Shown in pieces: positions 13,306-24,100 of a DNA stretch of 25,797 bases. This DNA is from Thermohalobaculum sp050043005 (GTDB taxonomy: Bacteria; Pseudomonadota; Alphaproteobacteria; Rhodobacterales; Rhodobacteraceae): contig JBHJIZ010000111.1 of NCBI GenBank assembly GCA_050043005.1, positions 1 through 25,797 of the forward strand. Reading direction: 5' to 3'. The notes under the pieces were generated by a model. The model had not been told where the DNA came from, ran no database searches, and saw only the letters and a list, made by a program, of their open reading frames with translations. The first letter of the stretch is position 1, and every line of letters begins with the position of its first letter. The translations under genes were made by a program, and so were the position numbers.

Positions 13306-15444
13306 GATCATCACCATGCCGCCCTTGATGGTGCACATCGCCGAGCCCTGGACCGTTGTCATCATGCCCTTGGCGTCCAGCTTCATGGATGCGTTGATCA
13401 TGATCTGCATCGACTTGATAGTGATCTTCATTGGCTCGACCTTGATCGATGAACCGCCGACCTTGATTTCGTAGGACTTCATCGCCTGGACCTTGCCAAG
13501 CCCCGCGCTGATCTTGGTCTGCTGATCGCCCATTTTGACCGTGATCGTCTGGTCGCCCTTGTCGATCGTCGTGGTTTGATTGCCCTTCTTGATCTCGTGG
13601 ATGTCGTTCCCATCGGTGATGGTGCGCTTGTCATCCATCTTGATGCTGGTTGTGCGCTTTCCTTCGGCGACCGTCATGGTCTCGTTACCGAGTTCCAGCG
13701 TTGTAGAACGGTGACCGCCCTTGGTGATCACCTTTCCGTACTTGTCCTTGGTGCCTGGTTTGCCCTTGATCGTGACGGTTTCGTCGCCGCCAGTCAGTTC
13801 GAAGGTCCGCGAGCCGCCGATCTTCTCGGTCTGATCGTTCCCGATCTCGATGTCATCATCGTGCTCGATAATCATCAGCCGATCACGCTCGGCGTGGATG
13901 TAGATCTCTTCGTCGTCTTTCTTGTCTTCGAAGCGCAGCTCGTTGAAGTTCGCGGACGCAGTCCCGCCCTTCGAGCTTTGCGATTTGATGGTGCTCTGCG
14001 TCTTGTCCGCCGGGAATGTGATCGGCGGTTTGTTGTTGCCGTTATAGACGCACCCGGTCACCAGTGGGCGATCCGGATCGCCGCCGATGAAGTCGACCAC
14101 GACCTCCATACCAACGCGCGGGATCCAGACACCGCCCCAGCCGCTTCCGGCCCAAAGCTGTGCCACGCGCAACCGCATGGAGCATTGATCCTCGGAACCA
14201 GATCCTGACTTCGCATTCCAATGAAATTTCACCAGGATCCGGCCCTGATCGTCGACGTCGATTTCTTCGTCGCTTGGTGCGCTCTTGGATTTGATGACCA
14301 GCGCGGTCTGAGCGCCCATGATCCGAGGCACCGGTGTTTTGTGCGGAGATTTGTAGGCGAGCGTCGCATCGGCGACCTCGTACTCGCCGTAGTAATCATT
14401 GTCTTGCCCGACCGAAAATCCACCGCCTGTGATGTGGTAGGATTGGCTGACAGTGTGTCGGGCCGCAATCACATTGTTCTTGGCGTTTTCCTCGTCAATG
14501 GGATGCTTGCTCAGCGTAAAGGCCCCACCCGCATGAAGCAGAGGCGCATACCCTGCGCAGTACTTTCGCTGCGCCCCTGCGCGTTCCGCGTCTGTCAGAA
14601 TATCTGCGAGAAGCTGTCCGACGCCCGGATCGTAGTGACCAGTAGGGTAGCGATAGTGCTGGAAACTAGAGTGACTGTGAGATGGCGCATCCTTGGGGCT
14701 CCCGACTTTCTCCAGGGCCGTATTGACCTTCTCATAGTTGTAGTCATCGGTTTCTATCTTGGCTGTCCGCAGCCTGTTTTCATGTTGCCAGCTGGTCAAG
14801 CGCGCTTCTCTCGATCCGGCCTCTTCGGTCGGCCAGAATTCGAGCGCGGAGTACGCGCCTATCGCGGGCAGGCTGGATTGATTGTCGTAGATCTTCAGGA
14901 CGTGTTTGTTGTCGAAAGACTCAAACCAGAAGAACATGCCCCACTTTTCCATCATGCGGCATACGAAATCCCAATCGGATTCCTGGTACTGCACACAGTA
15001 GTGGATAGGGTCGTAGGTTTTTTCGACCTTGAATTCGAAGTCCGAGAACCCGGCGTCCTCGAAAACCGCTTGAATGATGTCTTTGGCGGATTTCTCGTGC
15101 CACACACGGCTATGCGATCCGCGCGTCAGCAACCACGTCCACGGGCGCAGAAGCAAGCGGTACTGAATGTGCTCGCCACTCCACTCCAGAATGCGAAGCT
15201 CGCTGCATTTGCAGTGAAAGTACCGCGCGTCGCCAGTCAGGCCGTCCATTTCAACGTAACATGGATTCCCGATAATCTCGGCCGGATCTACAGGCTCTTC
15301 ACCTGAATTGAGGAGCGCATCGACCGTCCATTCGAAATTCTCGCTAACCCCTTCGAATCCATCGAAATTCGTTAGAACGAGTTTATCCGGTCCGAGAGTT
15401 GTATTTAGGCGCGCAAACCTGTCCGCCTGTAACAATTTTTGCAC
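13300..15444 (-). CDS. vgrG: Type VI secretion system tip protein VgrG (TssI)
   Basis: This 714-residue spike protein starts at a GTG with AGGAG at good spacing. Residues 1 to about 390 form the gp27-like base, with the signature region Y-C-V-Q-Y-Q-E-S-D-W-D-F-V-C-R-M-M-E at 149-166. The gp5-like OB domain is at about 395-470 (G-R-I-L-V-K-F-H-W and W-A-G-S-G-W-G-G-V-W-I-P-R-V-G-M-E-V-V-V-D-F split over 431-452). From about 515 to the end lies the needle: a triple-stranded beta-helix of short I-x-I/T-x-x-G repeats rich in K, T, D and M. It ends in a hydrophobic tip with no fused effector domain. VgrG trimers cap the Hcp tube and carry effectors. No Hcp, PAAR, DUF4123 adaptor or effector lies next to it here. 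The 105-base gap upstream is divergent with ompA. Confidence 0.95.
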   Translation of the reverse strand: MQKLLQADRFARLNTTLGPDKLVLTNFDGFEGVSENFEWTVDALLNSGEEPVDPAEIIGNPCYVEMDGLTGDARYFHCKCSELRILEWSGEHIQYRLLLRPWTWLLTRGSHSRVWHEKSAKDIIQAVFEDAGFSDFEFKVEKTYDPIHYCVQYQESDWDFVCRMMEKWGMFFWFESFDNKHVLKIYDNQSSLPAIGAYSALEFWPTEEAGSREARLTSWQHENRLRTAKIETDDYNYEKVNTALEKVGSPKDAPSHSHSSFQHYRYPTGHYDPGVGQLLADILTDAERAGAQRKYCAGYAPLLHAGGAFTLSKHPIDEENAKNNVIAARHTVSQSYHITGGGFSVGQDNDYYGEYEVADATLAYKSPHKTPVPRIMGAQTALVIKSKSAPSDEEIDVDDQGRILVKFHWNAKSGSGSEDQCSMRLRVAQLWAGSGWGGVWIPRVGMEVVVDFIGGDPDRPLVTGCVYNGNNKPPITFPADKTQSTIKSQSSKGGTASANFNELRFEDKKDDEEIYIHAERDRLMIIEHDDDIEIGNDQTEKIGGSRTFELTGGDETVTIKGKPGTKDKYGKVITKGGHRSTTLELGNETMTVAEGKRTTSIKMDDKRTITDGNDIHEIKKGNQTTTIDKGDQTITVKMGDQQTKISAGLGKVQAMKSYEIKVGGSSIKVEPMKITIKSMQIMINASMKLDAKGMMTTVQGSAMCTIKGGMVMIN

Positions 15445-15526
15445 TATCGTCTCCTGACAGGCCTTGATGAAAAAATTTACCTTAGCTTGACAGAGGCGTC
15501 CAGATGGCTGATCGTCCCGCCCGCTA

Positions 15527-15532
15527 ATTATA
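15527..15532 (-). promoter_or_regulatory. Possible -10 element for vgrG
   Basis: On the minus strand this is a perfect TATAAT, about 83 bases before the vgrG GTG. The -35 match is poor (TTGGTC at a 19-base spacing). The same gap holds a perfect plus-strand TTGACA at 15487-15492 without a convincing -10 partner. Weak evidence in an otherwise unmarked 105-base divergent gap. Confidence 0.25.
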
Positions 15533-15549
15533 TGCGTTAGGGTGCGTCG

Positions 15550-16137
15550 ATGACCAAAATTCTCGCCGCCGTCATGTGCTTAATCGCACTGCTAGCATTA
15601 AATGCGAACGCCGAGAGCGAAATCAAGCCCCAATTCCAAGCCGATGATGTGCTCACTCACTTCGAGAAGATTGAGGGGGCCGCGTCCGTCGCCTGTCCAG
15701 TTGGTCAGGTTTGTTTGCCGAAGCGAACGTCTCGTGGGGTTTGTGTTGGGACGAGCAGTAATTGCGGCGTCGCGCGGCCTGCGCAAATCAAGGATCCGGG
15801 CGGCTTCGATCTCTTGATCACTTTCGAGCTTGGTTCGGATCGGCTGAGTGACGTCGCTAAGGCCAACCTGAAGGAGTTTGCCAAGGCAATCGAGTCCCCC
15901 AAGCTCGAGGCCAGCACATTCAACGTCGATGGGCATACGGATGCACGGGGCGCGGACTCCCTTAACAACGCGCTCTCAGAGCGCAGGGCACAAGTTGTGA
16001 TTGAATTTCTCAACGAGCTTGGCGTCGATACCGAGCGTTTGACCGCGCAGGGCTACGGCGAGACAAAGCCGAGGTTGGAAGAAGACCCTTTTGCTGCTAT
16101 TAATCGGCGTGTTGAGGCAACTATAAGAACTTGGTAA
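15550..16137 (+). CDS. OmpA-domain (peptidoglycan-binding) periplasmic protein with cysteine-rich linker
   Basis: This 195-residue protein has a signal peptide (I-L-A-A-V-M-C-L-I-A-L-L-A-L, cleavage likely after A-N-A at 21). A spacer holds four cysteines (49, 55, 65, 72) that could form two disulfides. The C-terminal OmpA/Pal domain runs from about 85 to 195 and contains V-D-G-H-T-D-A-R-G-A (126-135) and A-L-S-E-R-R-A (141-147). Asp131 and Arg146 are the expected diaminopimelate-binding residues. There is no lipobox, so it is not a lipoprotein, and there is no N-terminal beta-barrel. It should bind peptidoglycan in the periplasm. It lies 106 bases upstream of the TpsB gene in the same orientation and probably forms one unit with it. 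The ribosome site (AGGGTG) is modest. Confidence 0.88.
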   Translation: MTKILAAVMCLIALLALNANAESEIKPQFQADDVLTHFEKIEGAASVACPVGQVCLPKRTSRGVCVGTSSNCGVARPAQIKDPGGFDLLITFELGSDRLSDVAKANLKEFAKAIESPKLEASTFNVDGHTDARGADSLNNALSERRAQVVIEFLNELGVDTERLTAQGYGETKPRLEEDPFAAINRRVEATIRTW

Positions 16138-16243
16138 GCTTGCAGAAATCTAGAATGGTGGCGGTCGGCACGTCTCGTTGACGGCCGCAGCGCGCAAATC
16201 CGTCCGTGAAGGGGCGCGGCCGGGGGCAGATTTGGGGGACAGG

Positions 16244-18052
16244 ATGTCGGGGGCTTGTCGACTATCGTTTCGGGCGACGGTGTTAACCGCCTTGCTATGC
16301 TTCGCGGTTTCAAGCCAACCGTCAGCACAGCAAACGCCAAATCCGGCGGTGGACGCAGCACGTCAACAGATCCAGCAGCCCGGAGCGGCAGGATCCGGCG
16401 CCGCCGCGTCCGATCGCTTGCGGCAGTTCGAAAGCGCAATCGATCGGCGTCGCGCAGCACAACAAGGGCAAAGACTGCCCGAGGTCGCGACGACGGATGG
16501 TGCCACGGGCGGCGAAGTAGCTGGAAGTTCAACCGTGTCCTTCCAGCTGAATGGCATCACTTACCCGGATTTCCCACCCCGCGAGTTTTCGGAAGAGAAC
16601 GGTAACTTCGACCGGATTACCGATATCTACGAAAGCTTCATCGGAAAAGACATCACGATCGGGGGGTTGCGGGAGATCGCAAACCGGATCGAGCAACTGT
16701 ACCGAGAGTCTGGCTTTCTGGCCACGCGCGTGATCATTCCGGCGCAATCGATCGACGGCGGGATCGCCCAGTTACAGGTGCACGAAGGGCGCATCGTCCA
16801 CTATGAGGTCAATGGCGACATCGGTCCGGTGAAGAAGCAAATTGCGGCTTTGCTGGACAATCTGATCACGAACAAGGCGGCGCGCCGGACTGACATCGAG
16901 AGGTATCTGCTACTGGCACGTGATTTGCCTGGGATCTCGTTAACCGGCACGCTGAGATCAGCCGGTGACAGCCTTCCGGGCGGTGTGATCCTCGTCGTCG
17001 ATACGGCGAGAAAGCCTGTGGACGGCTTTATCCAGTTGCAGAACCGGAACGCTCAATCGACCGGTGCTGTGACGTTGTCCGCAGGTGCGGCGGCAAACTC
17101 AAACACCGAGTATGCCGAACGTATCGGGGCAATCGGGCTTGCTGCACTGGAGGTTCCGGAGCAATTCAGCGGCTTCGCTTCTGCCGAGATGAGCGTCGGC
17201 AATGACGGTATGGTCGTGCGCATGAACGCAACCTATGGCCTTGCCGAACCCGGAGATGCTCTTGAGCCGCTTGATCTGAATCTCGACTCTTTCTCTGTCG
17301 AAGCAGAAGCTGAGTATCCGTTGGTGCGCTCGCGCAGGATCAGCGTCTGGTCCCGGGGCGGCTTCGAGTTCTCGGATCTTCGCGCATCCGTTGGCGATAA
17401 GCCTGACGACGACGAACTGTTCGATGATCAACTCCGTGTCCTGTATGCGGGCTTGCGAGGCATCTGGTTTGCACCGCTTGGCGGGCGCGCAGAGTTCGAT
17501 CTGGAGCTTCGCCGGGGCATCGATTATTTTGGCGCCTCTGATGGACCGAAGTTCGCACGCAGCCGCACCGACGGTCGCGCGGAGTTTCTTCTGGCACGCG
17601 GCGATGTCAGCTACGCTCAGCCGATTTGGCCGTTTTTCGAGCTGTACGGCAAAGTTGGCTTCCAGATCTCTGACGGGCCGCTTCTGAGCTACGAGGAAAT
17701 GGTGCTCGGGGAGCTGACGTTCGGGCGCGGTTTCGAGCCGGGAGCCATAACCGGCGACGAAGGGTTTGCAGTGACCGGCGAAATCCGCTTCTTCCCGCCG
17801 GGTATTGACCTTCCATGGCTCGATCGGCTCGAGCTTTATGGCTTCTACGATTTTGGCAGATTGTATGATGATGGCGATCCGACCGGGCAGAACTTTGAAG
17901 AGTTGATGTCGGCTGGCTTTGGCGCCCGTTTCCAACTGCTCGAGATGCTCTATGGCGACATTTATTTCGCATCGCCACAGACGGATGCACTCTCAACAGT
18001 AGGCGAGCGACCGGACGGAACCGTCAAGTTCACCTTGACACAGTTTTTCTGA
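16244..18052 (+). CDS. Two-partner secretion transporter TpsB (FhaC/ShlB/HecB family)
   Basis: This 602-residue outer-membrane protein has a signal peptide to about residue 29. A Q/A/R-rich linker follows (30-95), where FhaC-type proteins place their plug helix and linker. POTRA1 is at about 97-183 (S-F-Q-L-N-G-I-T-Y-P to V-H-E-G-R-I) and POTRA2 at about 184-257. A 16-strand-type barrel to the C-terminus has the family V-R/A-E-F strands and ends in F-T-L-T-Q-F-F, with the terminal phenylalanine typical of BAM clients. It exports the TpsA protein encoded 115 bases downstream. ATG 16244 is preferred over an upstream in-frame TTG at 16178 because it sits at the head of a proper signal peptide with a G-rich site before it. 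The 115-base gap to tpsA holds nothing recognisable. Confidence 0.92.
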   Translation: MSGACRLSFRATVLTALLCFAVSSQPSAQQTPNPAVDAARQQIQQPGAAGSGAAASDRLRQFESAIDRRRAAQQGQRLPEVATTDGATGGEVAGSSTVSFQLNGITYPDFPPREFSEENGNFDRITDIYESFIGKDITIGGLREIANRIEQLYRESGFLATRVIIPAQSIDGGIAQLQVHEGRIVHYEVNGDIGPVKKQIAALLDNLITNKAARRTDIERYLLLARDLPGISLTGTLRSAGDSLPGGVILVVDTARKPVDGFIQLQNRNAQSTGAVTLSAGAAANSNTEYAERIGAIGLAALEVPEQFSGFASAEMSVGNDGMVVRMNATYGLAEPGDALEPLDLNLDSFSVEAEAEYPLVRSRRISVWSRGGFEFSDLRASVGDKPDDDELFDDQLRVLYAGLRGIWFAPLGGRAEFDLELRRGIDYFGASDGPKFARSRTDGRAEFLLARGDVSYAQPIWPFFELYGKVGFQISDGPLLSYEEMVLGELTFGRGFEPGAITGDEGFAVTGEIRFFPPGIDLPWLDRLELYGFYDFGRLYDDGDPTGQNFEELMSAGFGARFQLLEMLYGDIYFASPQTDALSTVGERPDGTVKFTLTQFF

Positions 18053-18167
18053 TACCATGATGCTGCCACAACCTTCAGGGCAAACTGAGCAATAGACTCA
18101 ACCTGCGCGGCAGTGTGACCACGGTGGAATTTCGCACCGTTAACGAGATCGACAGCGGAGTACCGAG

Positions 18168-21100
18168 ATGATCAGCGGTGAATTCAGGGCCATTTCACGC
18201 CGGGACAGCCAGATTGATCGGCTGCGTTCAAGGCTGCTTGGTCGCACGGCGCTCTGTGGTGTGATCTCGATTGGAGCCTTGTTCGGTCAACCGCCGCGCG
18301 AGGCAGAGGCTGGTCCGCAAGGCACCGTTGTCACCCACGGTAACGTCAAGATCCAAAAATCGGGGACGCACACAAACTTCAAACAGTCGTCCAATACGGC
18401 GATCCTGAACCACTCGTCTTTTGACATCAAAGTCAACGAGTCGGTCAATTTCCAGCAGCCTTCGAAGAGTGCGCTGGCCGTCAACCGTGTTGTTGGAAGC
18501 GATCTGTCGACGAAGATTTCCGGCAAGCTCACCGCGACTGGAAACGTCTGGGTCTTGAACCCATCCGGCGTTGCCATAAGCAACACTGCGCGGATCAATG
18601 TGAATGGTCTGATCGCGACGTCAGCGAGGATATCGGACCAGGACATCCTTTCGGGGCGCGCATCAGGAGACTATTCCTTCACCGAAGCGCCTGCCGGCAG
18701 TGCCATCATAAACGACGGAGTCATATCGGCTGGGGACGGGCATGTGGTTCTTGTGGCGCCGGTCGTAGAAAACACCGGCACGATCACGACCAAGGGCTCA
18801 GAGATCGCGCTTGGCGCGGGATCAGGTTTCAGGATTGATATGGATCTTGATGGCTTGACCCAGTTCGAGGTCCAGCCTGGCAATGGCGTAAGCCTGACGA
18901 ACTCTGGAAGGATCAGCGCTGAAGGCGGTGCCGTTTACTTGTCGGCTGCTGCGGCAGGCGCCGTCGAAAGCGCTGTTGTGTCCATCGGTGGCGAAGTCGA
19001 GGCCACCCGGATCGAGAACCGTGGCGGCAATATCGTCATCACCGGCTGGGAAAATGGCTTCACCGAGATCAGCGGGAAGATCGATGCGTCACAGGTCGAG
19101 GGTGCAGGCGGGCAGATCGCAATCACCGGCGAGTTGATCGACATACAGGAAACCGCTGTCATCGACGTCTCAGGCGCGACCGATGGCGGTAAGATCGAAA
19201 TTGGCGGCGGTTTCCAGGGCAGGGCAGTCGAGTCTCCGGTCGTTCGCCATGCGTCCGCCACAGCGCCTGAAGGGGCGCCTTTGCCGGTGGCAAAACGAAC
19301 CCTTGTTCGTGAAGGCGCCAGGATTGTCTCGGATGCGGGCGAGTCTGGCGACGGAGGTGAAGTTATCATCTGGTCCGATGAGTTCACCTATTTCCACGGA
19401 TCTGTCTCCGCTCAAGGTGGAGCTGTTGCCGGCAATGGCGGGTTTGTCGAGATCTCAGGTAAAGTGGGGTTGGATTTCTCCGGCTCGGTAGACCTGCTTG
19501 CGATAATTGGTGTGATGGGGGGGCTGCTGCGCGATCCGGAGAACCTTATCGTTATCGACGATACGGGTGGAGCGGGCGCTGGTGACGCTGACGTGGCGGA
19601 CGGGGCGCTCCTATTTGACGACGGCGGTAATGCCGATCTGACCGTTGAAGCGGATGCGATTGTAGCGGTTGCAGGCACGGTTACACTGCAGGCTACTCAG
19701 GACATTTCGATCAACGGAGCCTTATCGCTGGTAGGTGACAGTCTCGTGGTCGACGCGAGTAACGACATCTTCGTGAACGCAGAGATCAACACCTCGGGTG
19801 CCCTGACTCTCACTGCAGACGCTGACTCCTCAGGATCAACTGTGACCGGTGCCAGCGCTTCAGACAATGCCGGTGTTGTCTCCTTTGGTGGTGCGGGTGA
19901 AATCTCTGGCGGTGCGGCGGTCGTAATCAGCTCCGGGTCGAGCGCAGACACCGATCTAGGTTCGATCAGCGCGAGTTCACTCTCGGTGACCACGACCAAT
20001 AACGGAAATGTCGTTCAGGATGCTGGTACGACCATTGTCGTCACCGGTAACACAACCGTTGCCGCCGGTACTGGAAGCATCACGCTTGCCGAAGCGACGA
20101 ATGACTTCCAGGGGACAGTCGACCTGACGGGAGGTGATGTCTCTGTCCGCGATACCAATACAATCGATATCAGTGCTGCGTCGGCGACAAGTCTGACGGT
20201 CCAGGCGACCAACGGAATCGCGGCGGTTGAGACTGCTCGGGCTGCCAGCAATCTCACAGTCCCGACCTTGACGCTGATCGATACTGCACTCGATGGGGCA
20301 GCGCGGTTTACCTTGCAGGGGAGCGGCGCCACAGACAATGCTGCGGGCACGCTGAATGTGGATCAACTTCAGACTGAAGGTGTCAGCAGCCTTGTATTCC
20401 AAACCGATGTAGCGGGTGCGGAGATTGCGCTCGGTGTGGTCGACGAGGCAACTCTGGATCTCAGCGTACAGACGCCAGGAAACGTCCTGCTGGATGCTGG
20501 CACGAAGACGTTGCAAAACTTCTCGGTCACAGGATCCGGTTCGATCAATGATGATGGTGTCGCACCAGCGTTGGTCGTGTCGGGCACGACATCGCTGGTG
20601 TCTTCTGGTGACATCCTTCTGAACGATGGGGACTCGGCTCACGACCTGGCGACTCTTTCAGCGAGCACTCCAACCGGCGCTATCGTTCATGTCGACACCG
20701 GATCGATTACGCTCGGTGGGATAGAGGCGACGACCCTGAACGTGACCTCTGGCGGGACTATTGTAGACGACGGTACATCGACCTCAACCGCAGACGATGT
20801 CAGTGTCGCAGGCATTTCTACCCTCACGGCGGTCGGCGACATCGTCCTCGACGATCCAAACAACGATTTCGTCGGGTCGGTTGGAGCGTCGGGCCAGGAT
20901 ATTGTTCTGTTCGATGTAAACTCGATCGAGCTTGGAAGTACCACGGCGACGGGTGGTGCGGATACGACATCAGATGCACTCGGCTTGACAGGGGTTGCCG
21001 GGAACGACGGAGACCTGTTCGTCACGGTGGGCAACTCGATCACGCAGACTAGTAGCACAGTGATCAACGTTGCGGACACGGCGAACTTCAATGCGAACAC

Positions 21101-24100
21101 GCTGACCGGGAATGCGATCACTATCGATCAGGCCAACCTGTTCGCAGGGCCGTTGAACGCCCAAGGGTTCGACATGACCTTTGTCGATGCCGACGCTTTG
21201 GATCTGGGCGAGGTCAACGCGTTCAACGGTTTGACCGTTACAGCAAGCTCCGGCGGGATCACGGATGCCGGGACGGGCGATATCAGCGTGAACGGTACAG
21301 CGTTAATCTCTGCGTCTGCTGATGTGATCCTCGACGATGCAACGCACGATTTCAACGAAGTGGACATCTCCGCCACGACCGCATCCTCGACGATCGTGGT
21401 TGTCGATACGGATGATATCGTGCTGGGCGACATCGATGCTGGCGGCTCGTTCTCTGTCAGCGCGACGTCTATCTCAGATGACAACGTCTCTGCGGCAGTT
21501 GGCGATGATGTCGATGTGACCGGCGCGACGACGCTTACGGCGACGACCGGAAACATCGACGTCGATGATGCCAACAATACCTTTGGTGGTGCTGTTGTCA
21601 TTGCGGGCAACTCGACCGGAACCACGGCGACGATCGGCAGTGCTGTTGATGAACAGATCAACTTTGGCGCTGTCACGGCCGCTAACCTGACAATTTCGAC
21701 GCCTTCCGACATCACGAGCGGGAACACCGGGATCGGCTTTGGCGGAACCGTCAATCTGAACTCGGGCACCGGTACGCTTACGATCAATTCGAACGGCGAG
21801 GCGATCGATGTCGGTGGCGGCACGACGGACATCGTCTCGCTCGATAGTGCCGACATCGCGAATTTGGATAACGGGGTCGACACACTGGTTGCCAACAGCG
21901 GTGGCGGTACGATCGACGCGACAGACTCCATCGACGGCCTCGCCCAGATGACACTGGATGCAACCGCGGCTGGAACTGACGGGGCGATCACGTTGGGCGC
22001 TTTCACTGTCACCAACCTGTCGGCCACAGGCAACAATATCGCTGAATCAGACGGGACCAACGGCACCACGGTCTCTGGCACTGCGGCTTTGACAGCGACC
22101 GGCGAAACCGCTGCAGCGGACGGCGACATCGTCCTGAACAACAATTCCGGAACCGGCTTTGACTTTGCGACCGTTACGGCGAGCGCAACCGATGAAATCA
22201 ATCTGGGCGATGAGAACAGCATCACCTTGGCGGGATTGGCTGGTGATGATCTTAGCGTCACCGTCGTTGGCTCAATCGTGGATGACGGTGTATCGGCGTC
22301 TGTAGCCGACGATGTGAGCATTACCGCTACGACGACGCTGACGGCTGGCGGTGACATTGTTCTGGATGATGCCAACAACGATTTCGTCGGGGCAGTTACA
22401 GCGTCCGGGCAGGACATTGTCTTGTTCGATGCCAACTCAATCGAGCTTGGCAACGTCACAGTCACGGCAGGCGCCGATACGACTTCGGATGCGCTCGGTC
22501 TAACAGGGGTTGCCGGGAACGACGGAGACCTCTTCGTCACGGCAGCGAACTCGATCACGCAGACGGCCAGCACGGTGATCAGTGTTGCGGACACGGCGAA
22601 TTTCAATGCGAACACACTGACCGGGAATGCAATCACGGTTGATCAGGCGAACCTGTTCGCGGGAACTGTGAACGCATTGGGTTTCGATGTCACGGTGACG
22701 GACGCGGACGCGCTCGACGTCGGTGAGGTCAACGCCTTTGGCGCTATGACTTTGACTGCAAGCTCCGGCGGACTCTCCGATGCCGGCACGGGCGACATCA
22801 GCGTAAATGGCGCTACGTCTCTCTCAGCAACAGATGACATCGTTCTGGATGACACGACGCACGACTTCGTTGGATCGGTTGCGGCGTCCGGGCAGGACAT
22901 TGTTCTGTTCGATGCAAACTCGATCGAGCTCGGAAACATCACGGTCACAGCGGGTGCCGACACGACCTCCGACGCGCTCGCATTGACGGGCGTTGCCGGG
23001 AATGACGGAGATCTATTCGTCACGGCCGTCGACTCGATCACGCAGACCAGCAATACGGTGATCAGTGTTCCGGATGCGGCAAACTTCAATGCGAACACGT
23101 CCAGCGGGAACGTGATCACCGTGAACCAGGCGAATCTTTTCGCGGGCGCCGTCAACGCGGAAGGGTTCGACATCACTGTGACAGATGCCGATGCGCTGGA
23201 TGTCGGTGAGGTCAATGCGTCGGGAGGGATGACTCTCACGGCAAGTTCCGGTGGCCTGTCGGACGCTGGCACCGGCGACATCAGCGTAAATGGGGCAACC
23301 TCGCTCTCGGCAACAAATGACATCATCTTGGATGATGCTACGCACGACTTCGTCGGGTCTGTTGCGGCATCCGGGCAGGACATTGTCCTGTTCGATGCAA
23401 ACTCGATCGAACTTGGGAATGTCACAGCCACTGCCGGTTCAGACACTGCGTCGGACGCTCTTGCGCTGTCAGGCGTTACCGGGAACGACGGTGACCTGTT
23501 CGTCACCGTGGTGGACTCGATCACCCAGACCAGCAGTACTGTCATCAATGTTGCAGATACGGCGAACTTCAATGCAAACACACTGACCGGCAACGCAATC
23601 ACGGTTGATCAGGCGAACCTGTTCGCGGGACCGGTGAATGCTCTGGGTTTTGATGTAACGGTGACCGATGCGGATGCGTTGCAACTGGGTGAGGTCACTG
23701 CACTCGGCTTCTTGGATGCAACTGCGCAGGCCGGCAGTTTAACCGATACCTCCGCGGCAATTTCCGTGACAGGGGCGACGTCGCTGACTGCTGGATCGGC
23801 TGGCGAGTTTTTCGATATCGCGCTGGATACTCCTGACACACATGATTTCGACGCAGACCTTTCTGGCGACGCGTTGAATGCCACGGGTGAAGACATCACA
23901 ATCGACGACAACACTGCGATTGTTCTCGGGGCGATTTCGACGAACGAGGCGGCGCAGTCGGGAGATGGCGACAACGATGCAACCGCTGACACGTTGATCG
24001 GGACGAACCTTGGCGATCTCGTCGTTTCAGCGGGTGGTACGATCTCTGACGCAGCCTTGGGGACTGACGCTTCCGATGGCACAGGGCTATTGATAGAAGG

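Noticed and set aside
14221..15306. 361-residue plus-strand open frame inside vgrG
   Set aside because: It is opposite the conserved VgrG domains, with no ribosome site and no recognisable domain.
15487..15492. Perfect TTGACA as -35 of an ompA promoter
   Set aside because: No acceptable -10 element lies 16-18 bases downstream; the nearest AT-rich stretch is over 30 bases away.
16178..16243. Upstream in-frame TTG start for the TpsB gene
   Set aside because: It would add 22 polar residues before an otherwise normal signal peptide, and it has no ribosome site.
20865..23697. Regular repeats considered as a CRISPR or satellite array
   Set aside because: The 483-base period keeps an open reading frame and matches protein repeats of a TpsA exoprotein. 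There are no short identical repeats with unique spacers.
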